In this document: positions 58,454-64,000 of the stretch, one piece after another
Layout of the letters: each line of letters starts with the position of its first letter
How positions within the stretch are numbered: the stretch's first letter is position 1
Assembly: GCA_016720065.1 (NCBI GenBank)
Contig: JADJXY010000002.1
Coordinates: 2,989,001 to 3,053,000, forward strand
Length of the DNA stretch: 64,000 nucleotides
Source: Betaproteobacteria bacterium
GTDB taxonomy: Bacteria; Pseudomonadota; Gammaproteobacteria; Burkholderiales; Rhodocyclaceae
Direction: 5' to 3'
The notes under the pieces: generated by a model
Databases searched by the model: none
Told to the model about the DNA's origin: nothing
Seen by the model: the letters and a program-made list of their open reading frames with translations, nothing else
Program-made: the position numbers and the translations under genes

Positions 58454-59817
58454 TGAGCGCCTACGCCAACAAGCGCTTCCTGGTCATCGACGACCTGCCC
58501 CTGGCCCGGGAAAGCCTGCGCGCCATCGCCCAGAGCGTGGGGGCCTTTGCGGTCGAATTCGCCTCCAATTATCAGGACGCCCTTTATCGCATCCGCAACA
58601 ACACGCCGGACGTGATCCTGTGCGACTACATGCTGGGAGACGGCCGCTCAGGCCAGCAGCTTCTGGAGGAATTGCGGCGTTTCGGCCTCCTGTCCGACGA
58701 CACCATCTTCATGATGGTCACCGGCGAACAGGCCTACGAGCAGGTGGTCGCCGCCGTGGAACTGGTGCCCGACGACTACATCATCAAACCCTTTTCGCCC
58801 GACAAACTGCTCCTGCGCCTCGACCGCATCTCGGCCAAGAAGAAATTTTTCGCCGGGTATTACCGCGAAAAGCGGCGCCAGGATTACGCGGCCGCCCTGG
58901 CCGTCCTGGCCCGCAACAAGGAAGACGAGGCCGGCCGCCCCTACCGCTTTGAAATCCTGCGCCAGGAGGCGGAGGCCCATCTCGCTTCCGGCAACGCCGG
59001 TGCGGCGGAAGCAGCCTACCGCAGCATCCTCACCGACTATGAATTCCCCTGGGCCCGGGCGGGGGTCGCCCGTTCGCTCCATCGCCAGAACCGCCATGTG
59101 GAGGCCCGGGCGGAAATCGAGCAAGTGGTTGCCGGAACGCCCAGCTACTTCGACGCCGCCGACCTCAAGGCCAGCATCTGCATGGCCCAGGGGGAGCACG
59201 CCGAGGCCCAGAGAGTGCTGGACGAAGTGGCCCGCAAGACGCCGCGCAATTTCCTGCGCAAGCGACTCCTGGCCGAAGCCGCCACCCTGAACGGCGACGC
59301 CGAGACGGCCCGGGCGGCCCTGGCCGACGTCATCGCCAACGACAGCATGCCGGGCGCCGTATCGCCCGCCGATCAGCTTGCCCTGGCCCGCAGCCAGGTC
59401 GCCGCGGGCGACAGCATCGCGGCCGAAAAGGTACTGCTCGGCCTGCGCGAAAGCGAGGTCAAGGGGTTCGACCTGGCCTTGCAGGCGAGCTACGTTGCCC
59501 TGCTGGCGCTCACCTCGCCGGAGCGCGGCGCCCCGCGCCTCGCCGGCCTGCGACCGGCCCTGCTCGACACCGAGCTGCCTACCGATACCCGCATCGACGT
59601 GCTGCGGGCGGCCCTGGCCGGGGCCGACGCCGAACTGGCCGAGCGTCAGGCACGCAGCCTGATGGCCGGGCCGGAAGCCAAGAAGGTGTTTGCCCTGCTG
59701 CGCAAGGCCTACACCCTGCACGGCCGTGACGCCGATCTGCGCGAAATCCAGCGCCAGGTGGCCCTGGAGCGCATCCACCACGAGCCGACGGCCGGAGCAG
59801 GGCCCGCGGCGGCATGA
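58453..59817 (+). CDS. Response regulator with REC domain and TPR repeats
   Basis: A 454-residue protein. The N-terminal receiver domain has acidic pocket DD in FLVIDDLPLAR and phosphoacceptor Asp in VILCDYMLGDG, plus Lys in DDYIIKPFSP. From about residue 135 to the end it is helical, with TPR-type repeats (for example AHLASGNAGAAEAAYRSIL). There is no DNA-binding or enzyme output domain, so signalling would be by protein contact. It is translationally linked to the small kinase before it and to the BtuF-like gene after it (ATGA). Confidence 0.87.
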   Translation: MSAYANKRFLVIDDLPLARESLRAIAQSVGAFAVEFASNYQDALYRIRNNTPDVILCDYMLGDGRSGQQLLEELRRFGLLSDDTIFMMVTGEQAYEQVVAAVELVPDDYIIKPFSPDKLLLRLDRISAKKKFFAGYYREKRRQDYAAALAVLARNKEDEAGRPYRFEILRQEAEAHLASGNAGAAEAAYRSILTDYEFPWARAGVARSLHRQNRHVEARAEIEQVVAGTPSYFDAADLKASICMAQGEHAEAQRVLDEVARKTPRNFLRKRLLAEAATLNGDAETARAALADVIANDSMPGAVSPADQLALARSQVAAGDSIAAEKVLLGLRESEVKGFDLALQASYVALLALTSPERGAPRLAGLRPALLDTELPTDTRIDVLRAALAGADAELAERQARSLMAGPEAKKVFALLRKAYTLHGRDADLREIQRQVALERIHHEPTAGAGPAAA

Positions 59818-60695
59818 AATCCTGCTTGCTTGCCCTGGCCGTCGCGCTTGTCCTGCCGGCCCGGGCCGAGGTCGTGCTGCGGGACGATGTCGGCAACACC
59901 CTGCGCCTCGCGGCGCCGGCCCGCCGTATCGTCGCCCTGGCGCCCCATCTGGCCGAGACCCTGTTTGCCGCCGGGGCTGGCGAGCGCCTGGTCGGCACCG
60001 TGAGCCATAGTGACTACCCCCCGGAGGCAAGGGCCGTGCCCCGGCTGGGCGACGCCGGCCGGGTGGACCTGGAGGCGGTGGCCGCCCTCAAGCCCGATCT
60101 CGTCCTCGCCTGGCAGAGCGGCAACCCGGCCGGGCAGATCGCCCGCCTGCGCAGCCTGGGGGTGCCGGTCTTCGTCGTCGAGCCGCGCCGCCTGGAGGAC
60201 GTGGCCGACCAGATCGAGCGTCTGGGTCTTTTGGCCGGCAGCGAGAGCGCCGCAGGGCGGGCCGCCGCAGCGTATCGGGCGCGCCTCGCCGCCCTGGCTG
60301 CCGCCCACCGCGACAAGGCCCCGGTGCGGGTCTTCTACCAGATCTGGGATGCCCCGCTCATCACCGTGGGCGGGCGCCAGATCATTTCCGACCTCATCCG
60401 CCTGTGCGGTGGCCGCAACGTCTTCGCCAGCCTGGAGGCGGTTGCGCCGGCGGTGAGCGTCGAGGCTGTGCTGGCTGCCGATCCGGAGGTCATCGTCGCC
60501 TCCCTCAGTGCCGAGGACCGCCCCGACGCCCTCGCCGGATGGAAGCGCTGGCCGCGGCTCACCGCTGCCCGGCGGGGCAACCTGGTGTCCATCCCGCCGG
60601 ACCTCGTGCAACGCCACACCCCCAGGCTCCTGGATGGCGCCGAGCGCCTGTGCCTGGCCCTGGACCAGGCTCGGGCCAGGCGGTCCCGCTTTTGA
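59814..60695 (+). CDS. btuF: Periplasmic binding protein, BtuF-like
   Basis: A 293-residue protein with a signal peptide (MKSCLLALAVALVLPARA) and the class III binding-protein fold. Its markers are RIVALAPHLAETLFAAGAGERL near residue 39, VDLEAVAALKPDLVLAW and QIWDAPLITVGG. BtuF proteins carry vitamin B12 to BtuCD. It fits the cobalamin ABC transporter at 11952-13738, which lacks one, but it lies 46 kb away, is joined to a signalling pair and has no riboswitch. Iron-siderophore binding is the alternative. Confidence 0.75.
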   Translation: MKSCLLALAVALVLPARAEVVLRDDVGNTLRLAAPARRIVALAPHLAETLFAAGAGERLVGTVSHSDYPPEARAVPRLGDAGRVDLEAVAALKPDLVLAWQSGNPAGQIARLRSLGVPVFVVEPRRLEDVADQIERLGLLAGSESAAGRAAAAYRARLAALAAAHRDKAPVRVFYQIWDAPLITVGGRQIISDLIRLCGGRNVFASLEAVAPAVSVEAVLAADPEVIVASLSAEDRPDALAGWKRWPRLTAARRGNLVSIPPDLVQRHTPRLLDGAERLCLALDQARARRSRF

Positions 60696-60761
60696 TCCAG
60701 GCGAAGAGCCCCCTCCAGCGCGCCGGCTATAATCCCGCCACCCTTGCCTGCCTTCCCCGCC

Positions 60762-61100
60762 ATGAACCTTCGTCCCATCGTCTGCTGCGTTTCCTTCCTT
60801 GCCGTCCTGCCCGCCGCCCAGGCGGTGGAACCGGCCGCCGTCGCCGCCCTGGAGGAGCTGGGCCGCATCAATGGCCTCGCCCTGGCCTGCCGCCAGCCCG
60901 CCCTGGGCAGCCGCGCCCGCAACGCGGTCACAACCGGCGCCCCTAAGCTGCGTGACTATGGCGAGATATTCGAAAAGGCCACCCAGGACGCCTACCTCGC
61001 CCAGGGACAAGGCGCCGCCTGCCCCGATGGCAAGACCCTCAGCCAGTCCCTGGATCAGGCCGAATCGGCCTTGCGCGCCGCCTTCCCCCGTCAGCCGTGA
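60762..61100 (+). CDS. Small exported protein, unknown
   Basis: A 112-residue protein with a signal peptide (NLRPIVCCVSFLAVLPAAQA) and a short helical mature part with two cysteines (LALACRQPAL and GAACPDGKTL), which could form one disulfide. I do not recognise it. A TATAAT box at 60728-60733 gives a likely own promoter with a very short leader. It overlaps the SCO1 gene start, so it may help in metal or cytochrome oxidase assembly; that is a guess from position. Confidence 0.7.
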   Translation: MNLRPIVCCVSFLAVLPAAQAVEPAAVAALEELGRINGLALACRQPALGSRARNAVTTGAPKLRDYGEIFEKATQDAYLAQGQGAACPDGKTLSQSLDQAESALRAAFPRQP

Positions 61101-61687
61101 AGCGCCGCGCCGCTCTCGGACTCCTCCTGGCGTTCGGCTGCGGGCTATCGGCGACGGCCCAGACCGGTCATCGCTCCGGCAGTGCGGCGCCGGAGGAAAT
61201 CGTTCCCCGCTACCTCCTGCAGGACCCCAACGGGAGGGCGGTGAGCAGTGAGGATTTCCGCGGCCGCTTCCAGCTCATCGCCTTCGGATATACCGCCTGC
61301 CCCGATGTCTGCCCCACCACCCTGGTCGAAATGGGGGCTGTCCTCGACGGCCTGGGGCCCCGGGCCGACAGGGTCCAGGCCCTCTTCATCACGGTGGATC
61401 CGGAACGCGACACCGGCGCCGTGCTCAAGAGCTACACCAGCTTTTTCAATCCCCGCATCGTCGGCCTGACCGGGACGCCCCTCCTGGTGCGCCGGGCGGC
61501 CGACAACTTCAAGGTGCGCTACGAGAAGGTGCGGGATCCCGCCGACACCTCCGGGCGCTACGCCGTCGATCACTCGGCCGGTCTTTACCTGGTCGGCCCG
61601 GACGGCCGCTTTCTCAAGCGCTTTCCCTACGCCACACCCCCCGCAATCCTGGTGGAAGCCCTCGTCCAGGCCCTGGACGGCCGCTGA
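61097..61687 (+). CDS. SCO1/SenC-family copper chaperone
   Basis: A 196-residue thioredoxin-fold protein with a signal or anchor at the N-terminus. It has the copper/thiol motif CPDVCP in FGYTACPDVCPTTLVEMG near residue 68 and the conserved distal His in YAVDHSAGLYLVGPDGR. SCO1 proteins deliver copper to the CuA site of cytochrome c oxidase or act as thiol reductases. The start is GTG at 61097, overlapping the stop of the gene before it (GTGA). Confidence 0.92.
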   Translation: MKRRAALGLLLAFGCGLSATAQTGHRSGSAAPEEIVPRYLLQDPNGRAVSSEDFRGRFQLIAFGYTACPDVCPTTLVEMGAVLDGLGPRADRVQALFITVDPERDTGAVLKSYTSFFNPRIVGLTGTPLLVRRAADNFKVRYEKVRDPADTSGRYAVDHSAGLYLVGPDGRFLKRFPYATPPAILVEALVQALDGR

Positions 61688-61790
61688 CCCTGAAGGTTCC
61701 AGCCGGTCGCTGATCGTCGGGCAGGGCGGATCGAGCCCCCTGCGGGGCGCGGGCGCGCACTCAGCGCGCCTCGGCATCCAGGCAACCGGG

Positions 61791-64000
61791 CTACCGCTCG
61801 CCGGACCCCTTGTCCTTGCCCCCTTGGGGCCGCTTCTCGGCAGGCGCCGGCCGTGGCTCCGGGGGTCTGACTTCCTCGCGGCGGGGGGCGGGCGCAGGCG
61901 CGGCGGCCGGGGCGGGGGCGACCGGTTCTCTTGCCCTGGGGGGTTCAGACGGCGCGGGGCGGGCGGAATGCTCGCTTGGAGCAGGGAAGGGACGAACCGG
62001 GCGGGGGGGTTCCGCGGCAGAGGGGCCGTCGCCGGCCGGGCGCCAGGGTCTTGACTGCACGTCCGGCGCGGCTTGGCGCGGGGGCGCGTCCACCTGCGGC
62101 GTGCGAGGGGGCGGGGGGGCGACGGGCGTGGCCTGCGGGCTTGGGGTCTGGACTGACGCGGGGGCCGGGCCCGGCAGGGACGTCGGACCCGGCACGGGCA
62201 TCGGAGCGACCCGCGGGGCCGGCGCACCGCCTTCGTGCCGGTTGGGGGCCTCGGGCCTTGCTGCGGGTGGTTCGGGCCGGGGGAGCGGACGTTCCGCGGG
62301 TGCTGCCGGCGGTACGGGCTGAGTCGGCATGACCGGACGGACCGGTGGCAATGGCGCCACTGCCGGTGCGGAGGGCGCCGAAGGCGCAGTGCTTGCGGGT
62401 GCGGCGGCGGGAGCAGAGGGCGGCGCCGCAGCGGATGCGGGAGCCGGAGCAGGGGCAGGGGCGGGGGCGGGCGCAGCCGGGCGCGCGCCGCCCTGGGGCG
62501 GGGGGCCGTTGCGGTTCGCCGCGGGAGGCTCCGGCCGTCGCGGGTCGGACTGACGCAGCGTGTCCTTGGCGGAGGGTGGGGGCGCGGGATTTACCGGGGC
62601 CGCTGCGCTCGTCGGCGGGGCGTCGGGGGAGACGGCCGGGGGGGATTGAGGCGTGCCGCCCGGCCTGGGGCGGCCCGGGTCCACGCTCCGTCCGCGCTCG
62701 CGCGCATCGCCTCCCGCGGGGGGGGTGCCCGGGTCCTGCGGGGGGTTGGGACGATGGCGATCTTCGCTCCATCCCGATCCGCCCCGTTCGCCGGAACGGG
62801 GGCCATCCCCGTTGGGGCCGGGCGGACGACGACGGGAGTCGGGCGGGGCAACCCAGCCGGCAGAAGGTGTTCCCGATGAGACTGGCGCATCGCGCAGATC
62901 TCGGACGCTGGGGGGGCGCGTGCCCCGACCGTCGATGGGCCGGCCCGAACTCAGAGTCGATGCGGCGACGACGGTGACGGCTTCGGGTCGGTGGCGGTAG
63001 GCGAAGTCCCGCCTGTCGTGATTCCGGGAGGCACGATCGATATGGTCGCGGTGACGCACATGGACGATGTTGAGGCGGTGCAAATAGCCCGGGCTGTAGC
63101 GGTAGGAGGGCACGTAGACTTCCCGCGGCGCCAGGGGGAACCAGCCCACCGCCGGGCCGCCGACCAGGCTGACGCTCCAGCCAGGGTCGCCCATCCAGGC
63201 GACCAGGGCGGGCGCATAGACGGGGCGGGCGACGTAGCTGCCTGGAATCCAGGCCCAGCGGCCCCGCACCAGCAGCCAGCGGCCGTAGTGGAAGGGGGCG
63301 AAGCCCCAGGGAGCCTCGTCGATCCAGGTCCAGCCCCAGGGGGAGACCCAGGCCCAGCGGCCGTGACGGTACGGCGCCCAGCCTGCGCTCAGGCCCCGGG
63401 GATACCAGACGGTGCCGTACTCGCTGACGCTGGACCAGTCGCCGTAGGCGTCGAGGTCGGCGTAGCCGGTCATCTGGGGGGAGACGTGCCGCACCGCGGT
63501 GGCGGCTTTGCTGGCGGCATCGCGGCTGGCAGACCAGTCGTCGAAGCCGTCGCGCAGCCCTTCGGCGTAGAGGGAGGTGCGTCCTTCCGGATCGATGCTC
63601 GCGGCGCGGCCGGCGCTCACCGGGACGCTGCGGTCGCGCCCGCTGACCGTGGCGCTGCCGCTGTGGACCGAGACATTGGTGCGGCCTTCGCCGACGTCGA
63701 TGCGGTAGCGTCCGGGGCCGTCGAAGCGGATGCGGCCGTTGGGGGTGTAGGCCTCGGTTTCGGCCGCCTGTTCGGCATCGCGCAGGGTGATGGAGAGCGC
63801 GCCCTGGCCCTGGTTGAGGACGACGTGCTCGTCGTCCAGGGTGGAAAATTCGACCCGGGTCTGACTGCCCAGGCGGATGGCGGTGGACCCGACCCAGACC
63901 TCGGCCCGGCTACCCGGGTCGGTGTCGAGGATGGCGCCGCCGGCGATGGGCCAGTTGAGGCTGGCGGCCTGGCCGGCGTCCTGGCGGTCCAGGCGCAGCA
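61791..64000 (-). CDS. DUF6600/FecR-like exported protein with long Pro/Ala tail, cut off by the window edge
   Basis: The 736 or so codons present run to the right edge without a start. The part nearest the edge has a FecR-like beta domain (GGAILDTDPGSRAEVWVGST and TRVEFSTLDDEHVVLNQGQG). The DUF6600 type repeat region follows, rich in Trp and Tyr (WAPYRHGRWAWVSPWGWTWI and FAPFHYGRWLLVRGRWAWIP). The last 350 or so residues are Pro, Ala and Arg-rich low complexity. Such proteins are exported; the function is not known. A shorter open frame starting at 63620 is only an internal Val codon. Confidence 0.75.
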   Translation of the reverse strand, partial: LRLDRQDAGQAASLNWPIAGGAILDTDPGSRAEVWVGSTAIRLGSQTRVEFSTLDDEHVVLNQGQGALSITLRDAEQAAETEAYTPNGRIRFDGPGRYRIDVGEGRTNVSVHSGSATVSGRDRSVPVSAGRAASIDPEGRTSLYAEGLRDGFDDWSASRDAASKAATAVRHVSPQMTGYADLDAYGDWSSVSEYGTVWYPRGLSAGWAPYRHGRWAWVSPWGWTWIDEAPWGFAPFHYGRWLLVRGRWAWIPGSYVARPVYAPALVAWMGDPGWSVSLVGGPAVGWFPLAPREVYVPSYRYSPGYLHRLNIVHVRHRDHIDRASRNHDRRDFAYRHRPEAVTVVAASTLSSGRPIDGRGTRPPSVRDLRDAPVSSGTPSAGWVAPPDSRRRPPGPNGDGPRSGERGGSGWSEDRHRPNPPQDPGTPPAGGDARERGRSVDPGRPRPGGTPQSPPAVSPDAPPTSAAAPVNPAPPPSAKDTLRQSDPRRPEPPAANRNGPPPQGGARPAAPAPAPAPAPAPASAAAPPSAPAAAPASTAPSAPSAPAVAPLPPVRPVMPTQPVPPAAPAERPLPRPEPPAARPEAPNRHEGGAPAPRVAPMPVPGPTSLPGPAPASVQTPSPQATPVAPPPPRTPQVDAPPRQAAPDVQSRPWRPAGDGPSAAEPPRPVRPFPAPSEHSARPAPSEPPRAREPVAPAPAAAPAPAPRREEVRPPEPRPAPAEKRPQGGKDKGSGER

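Noticed and set aside
62235..62977. Forward Gly/Arg-rich frames opposite the DUF6600 gene tail
   Set aside because: They are the complement of the Pro/Ala repeat tail and have no independent signals.

Overview
The window is GC-rich (about 65% by eye in the core, visibly lower in the island) and reads like a betaproteobacterium of the Rhodocyclales type (Azospira, Dechloromonas, Thauera or Aromatoleum relatives). That placement is inference. It rests on an Aromatoleum-type three-subunit tungsten aldehyde oxidoreductase, the zapA / 6S RNA / EVE-domain / TSUP permease / ubiD gene order, and the general gene content. No 16S gene or tRNA was seen.

Left core (1-16.9 kb). A RavA/MoxR-type ATPase is followed by a cut-off partner gene. 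Next comes an aldehyde oxidoreductase operon (aorA-aorB-aorC, a MoaD-like sulfur carrier and a small unknown gene) with a good sigma-54 type promoter. A riboflavin/thiamine housekeeping cluster follows (ribE, ribBA with a degenerate RibA half, ribH, nusB, thiL, pgpA), then a hemerythrin. A cobalamin uptake operon (TonB receptor, BtuC-like permease, BtuD-like ATPase) sits behind a clear cobalamin riboswitch. Last are a ZapB-like protein, zapA and 6S RNA.

Genomic island (about 16.93-43.86 kb). A roughly 26.9-kb element is inserted in the 5' end of an EVE-domain gene just after 6S RNA. A near-duplicate of the first 21 bases of that gene lies at both ends, and the element brings its own copy of the start codon. 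From left to right it holds:
- an eroded HigBA-like toxin-antitoxin pair, an IS21-type element and an IS630-type element;
- a long leftward defence operon that looks like a variant class 2 DISARM system: an AIPR protein, two proteins that may be a split DrmE, a NERD-nuclease/UvrD-type helicase, DrmA helicase, DrmB, DrmMII 5-cytosine methyltransferase and a beheaded vsr repair nuclease; no DrmC phospholipase-D gene is present;
- a separate three-gene module (TIGR04255-like protein, HTH protein, SHDCDL-motif protein) with its own candidate operator;
- small mobile-element genes, an Integrase_1-type recombinase split by a second IS630 element with an exact TA duplication, and an intact P4-type integrase at the right end.

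Right core (43.9-64 kb). EVE protein, TSUP permease, UbiD, GNAT, a small membrane protein and SfsA run rightwards as a tightly packed run. They are followed by a beta-propeller protein, a HipBA-type pair, PBP4 (DacB), an Old Yellow Enzyme, a sirtuin and a large hybrid sensor kinase. Then come a compact kinase and REC-TPR regulator pair joined to a BtuF-like binding protein, a SCO1 protein, and a truncated DUF6600/FecR-like protein with a long proline/alanine tail.

A family of inverted-repeat intergenic elements (at least four good copies and two degenerate ones) is scattered through both core arms and is not seen inside the island. This supports the view that the island is foreign.
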